Of a DNA stretch of 64,000 nucleotides, positions 43,179 through 51,567 are shown in pieces. The DNA comes from Synergistaceae bacterium (GTDB lineage Bacteria; Synergistota; Synergistia; Synergistales; Aminobacteriaceae), in the NCBI GenBank assembly GCA_017446055.1, contig JAFSRQ010000096.1, positions 62,001 to 126,000 of the forward strand, written 5' to 3'. The first letter of the stretch is position 1. Each line of letters starts with the position of its first letter. The translations under genes and the position numbers were made by a program. The notes below the pieces were generated by a model. It did not search any database and was not told the origin of the DNA. It worked only from the letters and a program-made list of their open reading frames with translations.

Positions 43179-43413
43179 CGTGTCATCATTCCGTTCTCGT
43201 ATATCTCATCACTGCTATAGCTTCTGTGCGAACCGTCAAGAAATTCCGCCCTCAGCATGAAGTCAGGAAGCGGGGTAATATTCTTCAGCCTGTGAAATGT
43301 CATGACACTAATCCAGCGGAGGAAGCCTGTGAATCTTCTGGGAGTCCCACATTCCGCGCAGCTCTGACTGATGAAGCCCAGCACATTCCCGGATGAAGTA
43401 CATCTGCCCGTGA
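43175..43413 (-). pseudogene. Degenerate DUF4160-DUF2442 gene pair
   Basis: Between queD and folE2 one frame reads EIARFHGQMYFI and then CAGLHQSELRGMWDSQKIHR to a TAG near 43308, matching the two ends of DUF4160 with the middle deleted. Three bases later an ATG at 43303 opens a 42-codon ORF, MTFHRLKNITPLPDFMLRAE then FLDGSHRSY, matching the start of DUF2442; it stops at the folE2 start (43175), about half the usual length. DUF4160 and DUF2442 genes are often adjacent and resemble toxin-antitoxin pairs. The short ORF might still be translated as a coupling peptide. Confidence 0.6.
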
Positions 43414-43420
43414 AACCTAG

Positions 43421-43804
43421 CTATTTCCAGCACGTCATATCCTCCCTCCTGAGAATCACACGGCTGTCTGCTGTCTCCCACACATGAATCTCATACAGTC
43501 CGCAGTTTTCCCGCCTCACATGGTAGTAAAGCTCGCCCCAAATCCACAACGCTATATTCTCCGCGCTGGGCTGGGGGATTATGTCGTTGATATATGCGTG
43601 GTCTAACCGGGACAACACCCGCTCCTTCACGATTGCTTTAAGCTCTAGGAAGTCCATAATCATGCCTTCATCGTCCGGGGCTCCATCAAGTACAACCCGG
43701 AGCCTGTATGTATGTCCGTGAAGACGCTCACACTTGCCGTGATAGTTCACCAAGTTATGAGCCGCGTCAAACGTGAAATCCTTGCACAGTAACATTTTCC
43801 TCAT
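43421..43804 (-). CDS. queD: 6-carboxy-tetrahydropterin synthase QueD
   Basis: A 127-residue member of the PTPS family. Zinc ligands are His in FDAAHNLV and the two His of RLHGHTY; the catalytic Cys is in HGKCERLHGH. LDHAYINDI and a late PSAENIALWIW complete the signature. The start ATG 43804 overlaps the acyltransferase stop (ATGA) and has TGGAGG upstream; the longer in-frame start lies inside that gene. It acts on the product of FolE2 in queuosine synthesis. Confidence 0.92.
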   Translation of the reverse strand: MRKMLLCKDFTFDAAHNLVNYHGKCERLHGHTYRLRVVLDGAPDDEGMIMDFLELKAIVKERVLSRLDHAYINDIIPQPSAENIALWIWGELYYHVRRENCGLYEIHVWETADSRVILRREDMTCWK

Positions 43805-44667
43805 GGCCTCCATCTTTTGTGAAGCCAGAACCACAGCTCCGGCCTCCTGCGTATGAATCTCTCTATTGCTTTGTTGCACTCAAGGATAATCCTGCGCAGC
43901 CTCTCCTCACGCGGCAATTTTTCGTCAGGCATCTCTACAGGCGGGAAAAATTCTATCTCATGCTCAAACGGTGCGCTGCGGTAAATGCAAACGGGTATTA
44001 CAGGCACTCCCGAAAGCATAGCCATCACCGCCGGGCCGGGTACATTGGTCGCGTCATGCCCCATAAACGGCACAATCACTTTCCCGTTTCCTGCTACATC
44101 ATTCAGGAGGGCAATGTGATTCCCTGACTTGAGGAGATGAGCATACTTCATCACAGAGTAATCACTAGGCAGAAGGTCAACCCCCATGTTATGCCGCAAG
44201 CCGTCAATGTAGGCTGATATGTCCTTGTCGTGAATCCCCTGAGCTACAACGTACATCTGATGACCGAGCCTCTTCGTGTACTGCGCGTACCATGCCGCCA
44301 TAATCTCCCAGTTCCCGAAATGCCCGGAAAGGAACAATGCGCCCTTCTTTTCGTCAATGAGTCTGTCGACCGAATAGATGCCACGCACAGACTTTATCCA
44401 GCTGAAAATCTGCGAGGGGTTGCGCTGGAGGGCTAATATTTCCGTGATAGTCCACGCGAGATTGTCATACATGGCCGTGCGTATGTCCTTGCGCCATTGG
44501 GACGGGGCTTCGGGGTAGGCGAGCTTCAGATTCTCGTCAACAACTTTTGCGCGGGGATGAATGAGCCTGAGGAGACCTGACAGAAATTTTTGCGTTATCC
44601 GTCCTCTTATACCTGTGTCTGCAAGGTGGCGGAAGATGTCTATTGCGTTTACTGCTAACTTGCTCAT
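43801..44667 (-). CDS. LpxL/HtrB-like lipid A acyltransferase family protein
   Basis: A 288-residue protein with the acyltransferase motif SGHFGNWEIMA (the His-x4-Glu variant of the LpxL/LABLAT group), then GKVIVPFMGHDATNVPGPAVMA and VPVIPVCIYR. Length and motif order fit lysophospholipid or lauroyl acyltransferases of lipid A. This supports an outer membrane with lipopolysaccharide. It overlaps its neighbours by ATGA on both sides. Confidence 0.85.
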   Translation of the reverse strand: MSKLAVNAIDIFRHLADTGIRGRITQKFLSGLLRLIHPRAKVVDENLKLAYPEAPSQWRKDIRTAMYDNLAWTITEILALQRNPSQIFSWIKSVRGIYSVDRLIDEKKGALFLSGHFGNWEIMAAWYAQYTKRLGHQMYVVAQGIHDKDISAYIDGLRHNMGVDLLPSDYSVMKYAHLLKSGNHIALLNDVAGNGKVIVPFMGHDATNVPGPAVMAMLSGVPVIPVCIYRSAPFEHEIEFFPPVEMPDEKLPREERLRRIILECNKAIERFIRRRPELWFWLHKRWRP

Positions 44668-45446
44668 TGCGATATGATTTTCCTGTAGAGGCTGATGATT
44701 GAGTCTGTGCAGCGTTCGTGAGACCTCCGGGACTTGAGGAAATGCCGGGCTGTCATTGCCATATGTCTGCCCCTGCTGCCGAGTCCCTGATGTATTATCC
44801 GCGACAAATCATCATCATCATCACCATCACGAATCATGAAGTAACCATCAGGCCCTAGGATCTCGTCAAGGTAGCCGGATTTCTCCGAAGCTATAGCGAC
44901 TCCCCTCATGGTGAGGATACCTGCCCTCATTGCCTCGCGCGGCCCGGTGTCGTTGGCGATGTATATCCCGCTGAGTGTCTCAGGACGTAGCAGCTTCTCT
45001 GTGATGTCGGCGACCTCGTAATCACCTTCAGGGACTCTCCTTCCGTCCCGGACAAAGACAGCCCTCTTGCCGTCCTCGCTGTAACTGCTCAAGGGGTCAA
45101 ACACCGGGAATATCACTGCCTCGCCGGATTTCGCACCCTCAGTGAAGAAACGTGAAGGATGACCCGCCCAGTTGTCTTTATCGAGCAGAGTGTGTACCGT
45201 CCGTGAATGAAGCCTCACGATTCGCCACCAAACAGGAGCGCGTCCGAACAAGTGCCAGATTTCACGCCGGCGGAAAATGTTTCTCACACGCTCAAAGGCT
45301 GCCTTGTGTGAATCCTTTGCGCTGATTACATCGAGGTCGACATTCCGCGAATGAGTACGGAACGCCGCGGCCATGTCCTTTATGACCTGTGCCAGCACAT
45401 CACTCACTGAGGCGGAAATGTACCAGGTGCATGTGTGGGTGTTCAT
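44664..45446 (-). CDS. Glycosyltransferase-like protein (GT-B C-terminal half)
   Basis: A 260-residue protein. Its C-terminal part, IANDTGPREAMRAGILTMRG then SGYLDEILGPDGYFMIRDGD, resembles the donor-binding half of GT4 glycosyltransferases, with Glu of PREAMRAG at the usual place. The N-terminal half is short and diverged. An Asp run (DGDDDDD) is encoded by ATC/ATG-like triplet repeats near 44812-44830 and could vary in length. It sits between tyrS and the LpxL-like gene with four-base overlaps, suggesting a lipopolysaccharide role. Confidence 0.65.
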   Translation of the reverse strand: MNTHTCTWYISASVSDVLAQVIKDMAAAFRTHSRNVDLDVISAKDSHKAAFERVRNIFRRREIWHLFGRAPVWWRIVRLHSRTVHTLLDKDNWAGHPSRFFTEGAKSGEAVIFPVFDPLSSYSEDGKRAVFVRDGRRVPEGDYEVADITEKLLRPETLSGIYIANDTGPREAMRAGILTMRGVAIASEKSGYLDEILGPDGYFMIRDGDDDDDLSRIIHQGLGSRGRHMAMTARHFLKSRRSHERCTDSIISLYRKIISQ

Positions 45447-46720
45447 GAGATTTCCGCCATGCTGAACTTCTTGCGGCCAATTCGGAGGAAGAGATACTTT
45501 CCACAGACGAGCATTGACGAGTCAACCTCTGCTTTCTCGTCTGAGACTTTCACGCCGTTGACCGACACACCGCCCTGACGGATTGCACGCTTGGCCTCAC
45601 CGTTGGACTCACATGCGCCTGACGCTGACAGTATACCCACGACTCCCGCCGGAAGACTCACTCCTTCAAGCCGGGTGAACGGCACTTCCTGTTTCAGCAT
45701 ACCGCAGGTTTCCTCGCTAACGTCAGCAAAATCTATCTTGGGGTTGAACAGAATCTCGCTTGCTGTGATTACGCTCCGTGCTGTGTCTTCTCCGTGTACT
45801 GTTGCTGTAACCTCGTAGGCCAGGCGTTTCTGTGCTGTGCGTTTTTCTGGGGACTGGTTATGTTCGGCCATGATTGCGGCGATTTCGTCTGTCGGAAGGA
45901 ACGTGTACAACTTGAGGAGTCTTTCCGCGTCTTTGTCCTCAGTGTTGAACCAGAACTGATAGAACTTGTAGGGGCTGGTCTTCTCCGGGTCAAGCCACAC
46001 CGCCCCGGCCTCAGTCTTGCCGAACTTTGTCCCTGATGACGTGAGCAACAGCGGCTGAGTGAGACCGAAGACTTCCGCGCCTGTTGTCCTGCGTATGTAG
46101 TCAGAGCCTGCTAGCAAGTTCCCCTGCTGGTCATTTCCGCCCATCTGTAGACGGCAGTTGTAGTGTTCGTTGAGATACTTGAAGTCCATTGCCTGAAGGA
46201 GGACGTACGAGAACTCAGTGTAGGATATGCCCTTTTCGGGGTCTTCGAGGCGGGAACGTATGTATTCGCGGGCTATGAGGTTGTTGACGGAGAAATATTT
46301 TCCGACATCGTGCAATACTTCGAGGAATGTGAACTTGCTGAGCCAGTCGTAATTGTTGAGGAGGAGGGCTGAGTTTTCGCCGCAGTCAAAGTTGAGGAAC
46401 TTCACGAGCTGCTTCTTCACGCCCTCTATGTTGTGCTGGACTGCCTCAAGGGTGATGAGGTTGCGCTCCTTGCTCTTGCCGGAAGGATCGCCTATGAGTC
46501 CTGTACCGCCTCCTGCCAGTGCTATGGGCCTGTGTCCTGCCCGCTGAAGCCAGCCCAGTGCCATCAACGGAATCAGATGGCCAACGTGAAGGCTGTCCGC
46601 TGTCGGGTCAAAGCCAACGTAAGCAGTAACCATCTCTTCATTCATGACTTGGGCGAGGCGTTCTTCGTTGGTGCACCACTCGAAATATCCGCGCTCCTTC
46701 AGAGTCTCAAACGCATTCAT
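45443..46720 (-). CDS. tyrS: Tyrosyl-tRNA synthetase
   Basis: A 425-residue class I synthetase. The HIGH box is HVGHL and the KMSKS loop reads KFGKT, as in bacterial TyrRS. The C-terminal S4 RNA-binding domain is at about 350-415 (GEAKRAIRQGGVSVNGVKV). It starts at ATG 46720 behind AAAGGAG. No T-box leader is seen upstream. It heads the long minus-strand operon that runs to recX. Confidence 0.95.
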   Translation of the reverse strand: MNAFETLKERGYFEWCTNEERLAQVMNEEMVTAYVGFDPTADSLHVGHLIPLMALGWLQRAGHRPIALAGGGTGLIGDPSGKSKERNLITLEAVQHNIEGVKKQLVKFLNFDCGENSALLLNNYDWLSKFTFLEVLHDVGKYFSVNNLIAREYIRSRLEDPEKGISYTEFSYVLLQAMDFKYLNEHYNCRLQMGGNDQQGNLLAGSDYIRRTTGAEVFGLTQPLLLTSSGTKFGKTEAGAVWLDPEKTSPYKFYQFWFNTEDKDAERLLKLYTFLPTDEIAAIMAEHNQSPEKRTAQKRLAYEVTATVHGEDTARSVITASEILFNPKIDFADVSEETCGMLKQEVPFTRLEGVSLPAGVVGILSASGACESNGEAKRAIRQGGVSVNGVKVSDEKAEVDSSMLVCGKYLFLRIGRKKFSMAEIS

Positions 46721-46736
46721 ATTGCTGATGCTCCTT

Positions 46737-47073
46737 TGTGGGATTCTTTTGTGGCTAATTATACACGCCGTAAATATCCCTGCGATTGAAGACAGTGATT
46801 ATCGGCGTTGTATGTCGGCAAGTCATCATTGTAGAAGAATGATGCCTTTGACGTGTAACTTTCCTCCTATTCGACACACCTTATGCCGTAAAGCCTGCAC
46901 GGATATGCTGATTTTTCCCGGAGCTTGCCGTGCAATAGGTAATTATGAATCTGGCCGCCGAACTCATAGCGTAATTGATGCGGGCATTATTCCGTGTATG
47001 AATACGTATCTGCTGAATATCTTTGTCTGCATAATGCAGGTATTTATGTTCAGCAAAATATTACGTCCCGGTG
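46737..47073 (-). other. Intergenic stretch with decayed coding-like sequence
   Basis: No intact gene is present. The minus strand reads FGGQIHNYLLHGKLREKSAY, then a stop, then SKASFFYNDDLPTYNADN and CLQSQGYLRRV, one frame broken by stops that still looks protein-like. I do not recognise the family. No T-box or other riboswitch pattern was found before tyrS. Confidence 0.35.
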
Positions 47074-48315
47074 TCAGTACGCCCCCTTGTGTGATATTAC
47101 AGCAAGAGGAGTCTTCATGAGTATAGCTATGTCCAGCCACACGCTCCAGTTGTGGACGTAGTAGCAATTGATCTCCCGGCGAAATTCCGCGTCAAGGTCG
47201 CTCCGTCCGCTGACCTGCCATATACCCGTGAGTCCCGGCTTGGCGGCGTAGACCTTCTTCGTGAACCTCTCACCGTAAACTATATCCGCATCACTCTGCA
47301 TTAACGGCCTGGGACCTACAAGGCTCATCTCACCCCTGAGAACGTTAAGCAATTGGGGCAGCTCGTCAATGCTGGTCTTGCGGAGAATTTTCCCGGTCTC
47401 AGTCAAACGGGGATCATCCTTCAGCTTGATACCCTTCTTGTAGTCAGCAAAAATTTCCGGGTTGCTGAAGAGCCTTCGCGTAATCTCGTCAGCATTCTTG
47501 AACATTGAGCGGAACTTGTACGTCCTGAAATGCTTGCCCTTCCAGCCTACCCTGTCTTGTATGAACATAATCGGTCTGCCATCCTCGCGCCATATACGCC
47601 ACGCCGCCCAGATCATGAACGGAGAGAACACCACCAGAGCAATCACCGCCCCTACATAATCTATCCCGGTCTTTACGGCAATGTTGACGGGATTCAGGAG
47701 TCCCTGAGAGGAGGATATTACCGGCACTCCGTCAATGCTCCTGATTTCGGCGACCGATGTCGTAAGCATGTACATATCCGGGATATACAGAACCCGCCCT
47801 GTTGATGACTCTAACATGTTCAGGATTGAGGATAATTCCTGACGTGAGGCAGTCGGGATTGCTATCACGGCCTCATCAGCATGAAGTTCGGCTTGAAGCG
47901 TCCTGAAGTCTGAGATTTTCCCGGCGACTGGTATCCCGGAGATTTCCGCGCCCTGTTTCGACCCGTCATCGTCAAGGAAGCACAACGCCCGGCGAATCGT
48001 GAAGGGTGATGAAGTGATCTTGTCGGCAAAAAGTTTCCCGGCCTCACCTGCTCCTAGTATGATTACGGTCTTCATGAGCCAGCCAAGACGGAAGAATATC
48101 ACCCGGAAAAAGTATCTTGCTGTCAGTGTCAGGAGTATGAACGCCGCCGCTCCGCCAATGATAACGATGAATGAGAGTACGGACTTTGCCGCGTAAAGGT
48201 ACAGTGTGTTCACGAGAATCATTAGGACTGACGAGCGGAGAATCGACCCGGTTTCGTCCCACAAGGAAAGGTTTCGGAAGCCGTATAATTTCCCGAAGAT
48301 GAAACATGCTGACAT
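47074..48315 (-). CDS. WbaP/WcaJ-like undecaprenyl-phosphate sugar-phosphate transferase
   Basis: From ATG 48315 the product is 413 residues. It has two or three membrane segments, a CoA-binding-like Rossmann region ([17 protein letters not shown]), a long fourth or fifth helix before [13 protein letters not shown], and the PGT domain [28 protein letters not shown] and [14 protein letters not shown]. The frame stays open upstream to about 48426 and codes a further likely membrane helix (YYLFTVLQLIIDIALFQLCI), so the natural start probably lies in or before the 7-bp repeat. It starts glycan synthesis on undecaprenyl phosphate. Confidence 0.88.
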   Translation of the reverse strand: MSACFIFGKLYGFRNLSLWDETGSILRSSVLMILVNTLYLYAAKSVLSFIVIIGGAAAFILLTLTARYFFRVIFFRLGWLMKTVIILGAGEAGKLFADKITSSPFTIRRALCFLDDDGSKQGAEISGIPVAGKISDFRTLQAELHADEAVIAIPTASRQELSSILNMLESSTGRVLYIPDMYMLTTSVAEIRSIDGVPVISSSQGLLNPVNIAVKTGIDYVGAVIALVVFSPFMIWAAWRIWREDGRPIMFIQDRVGWKGKHFRTYKFRSMFKNADEITRRLFSNPEIFADYKKGIKLKDDPRLTETGKILRKTSIDELPQLLNVLRGEMSLVGPRPLMQSDADIVYGERFTKKVYAAKPGLTGIWQVSGRSDLDAEFRREINCYYVHNWSVWLDIAILMKTPLAVISHKGAY

Positions 48316-48426
48316 TGTCCCGGCAAGAAAGATGCGGGCTTCTCCTGATGCCTTGAACGGTATACATAACTGGAAGAGTGCTATATCAATGATGAGCTGT
48401 AAGACTGTAAAAAGGTAATACGTCAG

Positions 48427-48487
48427 GCGATGTGCGATGTGCGATGTGCGATGTGCGATGTGCGATGTGCGATGTGCGATGTGCGAT
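48427..48487 (-). repeat. Tandem 7-bp repeat (eight units plus five bases) at the 5' end of the WbaP-like gene
   Basis: GCGATGT occurs eight times without interruption (48427-48482) and is followed by GCGAT. Seven is not a multiple of three, so a change in copy number shifts the reading frame. At the present number an ATG at 48500 reads through the repeat and stops at TGA 48423-48425, out of frame with the transferase; one more unit or two fewer would join it to the transferase frame. Confidence 0.9.
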
Positions 48488-48514
48488 TGTACACGGCCAT
48501 GATTCTTGTGTCAA
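48486..48514 (-). promoter_or_regulatory. Consensus sigma-70-type promoter next to the 7-bp repeat
   Basis: On the minus strand TTGACA (48514-48509) and TACAAT (48491-48486) are separated by exactly 17 bases. Transcription would begin about seven bases further on, inside the 7-bp repeat, towards the WbaP-like gene. If this is the real promoter, the ATG at 48500 is not a start codon and the repeat forms the 5' leader. Confidence 0.6.
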
Positions 48515-48614
48515 GCTCCTTTCTGCTACAATGGCTGATTAATGGCAAAGTTATTCTATCATGAAAAAGTTTGCTATGATTCCCCGTAAAATTTATCCCG
48601 CAAGGAGACACACA

Positions 48615-50576
48615 ATGAGAAAAAGTTTCACTCTGCTCATAATCACACTGGCAGTTATGGTTTGCCGACCGTCATACTCACACGCGGCAGCAAGCCTTCA
48701 GGATTTATTCTGGCGCAGGGCATGGCCGGAAATGGAGCTACAGTTCAACGCCATCAAGAAGAAATCCGCCCGCGATTATTCCCTCATGGCCAACGCTTAC
48801 AGGTTCCAAGAGAAATGGAGCGAGGCCGTCAGGATTCTTGAGTCGCAGGCAAAGAATTTCCCCGCCTCAGTCAGACCGTATGCAGACATGACGCTTCTTC
48901 TTGGCTACGAGAACACCGGGCAGACACAACGCGCATTGACTCTCGCAGAATCACTCTACAAGTCCGCGCCCAATGACCTGAAATATTACGCTGCACTCGC
49001 GCAGTACCGCATCAATGACGCACAGGGCAATCCGTCAGCAGCATACACAGCCCTAACCCGGATGCTCTCACACGCCGTGACAGATGAGCGCAAAATCTAC
49101 ACATTGACCCGCCTCGTTCAGCACCCCGCCAACAGGAACGTGAACGATCACGCCCTCCAGCTGTTAGAGCTTCAAGCAGGGAGCAAGGAAGCCGCCTCAG
49201 TCTTAGCCCGCCTCAAGAATCCCGGCAACAATATCCGCGTGGCACTGGGAGTCCACTACCACACAGTCGGCGATAACCAGTCAGCATTGAACATTCTCAC
49301 GGGGGCGCAAGGACGCAAGGCACAATACTACCGTGCGTGGGCTTCTTCCCGCCTCAAGAGGAACAATGACGCTCTCAACCTGTGGGGAAGTCTCGCAGTA
49401 AGCGGCAACTCCTACGCGGCAAGCTCAGTAACAAGAATCGCCAACCTCGCCAAGGACAAAGGTATGCACGACTCGTGTGTGAGAGTGCTGGACAGGATAG
49501 CCCGTGAAAGGAGGGGCAACGTTCAGGCCAGGGCGTTGCAGTCCCTCGTCAACCTCACAGGCAAGTCCAACACAGCAAGAAGGGACGCACTGGAGGCGCA
49601 AATCCTGAAGTCATTTCCCGGAACAACGTTCGCGTTCAATACACTGTGGGCGCGGGCATGGAGGAATCTCGACGCGAGGAATTACGCCGAGGCCGTGAAG
49701 CTCTTCCGTCAGTGTGATGCTCCAGGTGTCAACCAGTACAAGCGCGCAAGGATACTCTACTGGCTGGCACACGCTCAGGCTCTCGCGGGGCAGAATCAGC
49801 AGGCCGCCAACACGCTGGCACTCCTCAAGCGGAAGTACCCCCTCACGATTTACGCCTTCCTCACGGGGCAGAAGCTCAACATCGTCAACGGCTCGAATCC
49901 TAATCTCAGCATGAAGCAGACCGAGCTCGAGCAGTGGGGATTCGTCTACCACGCATACCTGAAGCTCTCACGCCCGAAGGCAAGCACACGGGAGCTTTAC
50001 CGGGCTTTGCACCTGTCGCGGTGGCTGGGACTTGAGGAGAGTTACAGCGAGGCAAAGCGGCTTGAGACCCTCATGACATCCAGCACAACGATGTACCGTC
50101 AGGACCTCGAAGCGTTGTACCCTCGTCCCTACAAGGCGATTGTCGACTCAGCCTGCAAGCAGTACGGTACGGAGACAAATTTCGTGTGGGCAATCATGCG
50201 TCAGGAGAGCGCGTTCAAGCCCAACGCAAGAAGCTGGGTCGGCGCGGCGGGATTGATGCAGTTCATGCCGGCCACAGCGAAGGAGGAAGCACGCCGGGCA
50301 GGGCTCGCACATTATGACCTGTACAACCCGAACGACAGCATAAGGCTCGGAGCTTCACACCTGTCGACGCTGAAGAAGAATCTCGGACGCGAGGAATACG
50401 TCATGGCCGCTTACAACGCCGGTTCAGGAAACGCAAGAAAGTGGCTAAGGGAGGCCGGAGCTAATCCTGACCTGGCGCGGTGGATTGAGGCCGTCAAATT
50501 CTCCGAGACAAACGGCTACGTCCAGAGAGTCAGCGCAAATCTTGAGGTCTACAGGCTGCTCTACAATGGCAAGTAG
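48615..50576 (+). CDS. slt: Soluble lytic murein transglycosylase
   Basis: A 653-residue exported protein. ATG 48615 has CAAGGAG upstream and opens a signal peptide (about 1-25); an earlier ATG at 48561 lacks this fit. The body (about 40-500) is made of helical, TPR-like repeats forming the superhelical ring of Slt70-type enzymes. The C-terminal SLT domain has AIMRQESAFKPNARSWVGAAG with catalytic Glu near 530, then LMQFMPATA and YVMAAYNAGSGNA. It cleaves peptidoglycan to 1,6-anhydromuropeptides. It overlaps tilS by 11 bases. Confidence 0.93.
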   Translation: MRKSFTLLIITLAVMVCRPSYSHAAASLQDLFWRRAWPEMELQFNAIKKKSARDYSLMANAYRFQEKWSEAVRILESQAKNFPASVRPYADMTLLLGYENTGQTQRALTLAESLYKSAPNDLKYYAALAQYRINDAQGNPSAAYTALTRMLSHAVTDERKIYTLTRLVQHPANRNVNDHALQLLELQAGSKEAASVLARLKNPGNNIRVALGVHYHTVGDNQSALNILTGAQGRKAQYYRAWASSRLKRNNDALNLWGSLAVSGNSYAASSVTRIANLAKDKGMHDSCVRVLDRIARERRGNVQARALQSLVNLTGKSNTARRDALEAQILKSFPGTTFAFNTLWARAWRNLDARNYAEAVKLFRQCDAPGVNQYKRARILYWLAHAQALAGQNQQAANTLALLKRKYPLTIYAFLTGQKLNIVNGSNPNLSMKQTELEQWGFVYHAYLKLSRPKASTRELYRALHLSRWLGLEESYSEAKRLETLMTSSTTMYRQDLEALYPRPYKAIVDSACKQYGTETNFVWAIMRQESAFKPNARSWVGAAGLMQFMPATAKEEARRAGLAHYDLYNPNDSIRLGASHLSTLKKNLGREEYVMAAYNAGSGNARKWLREAGANPDLARWIEAVKFSETNGYVQRVSANLEVYRLLYNGK

Positions 50577-51567
50577 CATTCCGTATCACCTTTCGGATTA
50601 CGCACTGGGGAAATATTTTCGTGAGACAGGGACTCGGCAGGGCTGGTTACCGTCTGAGTCCCCCGTCATTCTCGCGGTGTCAGGGGGCGGGGACTCGGTC
50701 TCTCTGCTGTGGATGTTCAGCAGGTTCTACGGCGGCCCGGTTACTGCCGTCCACGTCAACCACAATATACGCGGCAGTGAGTCGGATGGTGATGAACAGT
50801 TCACGGCCATGTTAGCGGCGAGTCTCGGCGTTGCATTCCGGGCGGTGAGGGTTGATGTTCCGTCGGCGAAAATGAAGGGCGAGTCCCTCGAATCGTCAGC
50901 AAGAAGACTCAGGCTTCAGGCTCTCATTGATACTGCTCACGAACTCGGCATCACACGAGTCATGCTCGGACACAACCGCGACGACCTCGCTGAAACCGTG
51001 CTGTTCAACATTCTGCGGGGGACTGGAATTCGTGGCGGCGTTGGGATGACCGAGTCCAGCGTGAGGGAGGGCGTAACATTCTTCCGGCCGCTTTTGGGAC
51101 TGAGGCGTGAGTTTCTCCGGGACATTCTCCGCGTGAGGGGCTATTCGTGGCGCGAGGACTCCTCGAATGACGATGACACGTACACACGCAACTTCATACG
51201 CCTGCGACTCCTGCCAGAAATCGAGTCCAGCGTCAACAAGTCAGCCGTCGAACACCTTGCTACATTCGGGGAGGACATGAGGAAGGTACGTGATGACGAG
51301 GACAGGAGAAGCCGTGAGATAGTCGCGTCATGTTCGGTTGACGGGAGGACGCTTGACCGCAGGAAGCTCCGTGAACACGGCCATGATGGGGCGGGGCTTG
51401 CTGTGCGTGAGATTGGGCGGCGGCTGGGACTCACTACGCTGTCCCGGAGACGGTGCGGTGAGCTTGCGCGGCTGATTGTAGCGGGGGAAATGTTCACGTT
51501 CCAGTGGCAGGGGAAATTCACGGTCTCAGGCCATGACGGGAAAATATACTTTGGGGAGGGAGACTGA
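50566..51567 (+). CDS. tilS: tRNA(Ile)-lysidine synthase
   Basis: A 333-residue enzyme. The PP-loop is LAVSGGGDSVSLLWM near residues 37-51, followed by VHVNHNIRG and GHNRDDLAETVLFNILRGTG. It changes the wobble C of tRNA-Ile(CAU) to lysidine. The start ATG 50566 is inside the slt end; longer starts lie deep in slt. Its stop overlaps the next start by one base (TGATG). Confidence 0.93.
   Translation: MASSIPYHLSDYALGKYFRETGTRQGWLPSESPVILAVSGGGDSVSLLWMFSRFYGGPVTAVHVNHNIRGSESDGDEQFTAMLAASLGVAFRAVRVDVPSAKMKGESLESSARRLRLQALIDTAHELGITRVMLGHNRDDLAETVLFNILRGTGIRGGVGMTESSVREGVTFFRPLLGLRREFLRDILRVRGYSWREDSSNDDDTYTRNFIRLRLLPEIESSVNKSAVEHLATFGEDMRKVRDDEDRRSREIVASCSVDGRTLDRRKLREHGHDGAGLAVREIGRRLGLTTLSRRRCGELARLIVAGEMFTFQWQGKFTVSGHDGKIYFGEGD

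Noticed and set aside
44812-44830. Triplet repeat (ATC-rich) as a phase-variation tract in the glycosyltransferase-like gene
   Set aside because: The unit is three bases long and codes a run of Asp, so slippage would alter length but not frame; the tract is short.
46721-47073. T-box leader or other riboswitch upstream of tyrS
   Set aside because: No T-box core sequence or terminator/antiterminator pair was seen; the stretch reads instead as decayed coding sequence.
48423-48611. 62-codon minus-strand ORF ending in the 7-bp repeat
   Set aside because: It overlaps the slt start region and ends in repeat-coded residues; it is better read as the out-of-frame leader of the WbaP-like gene.
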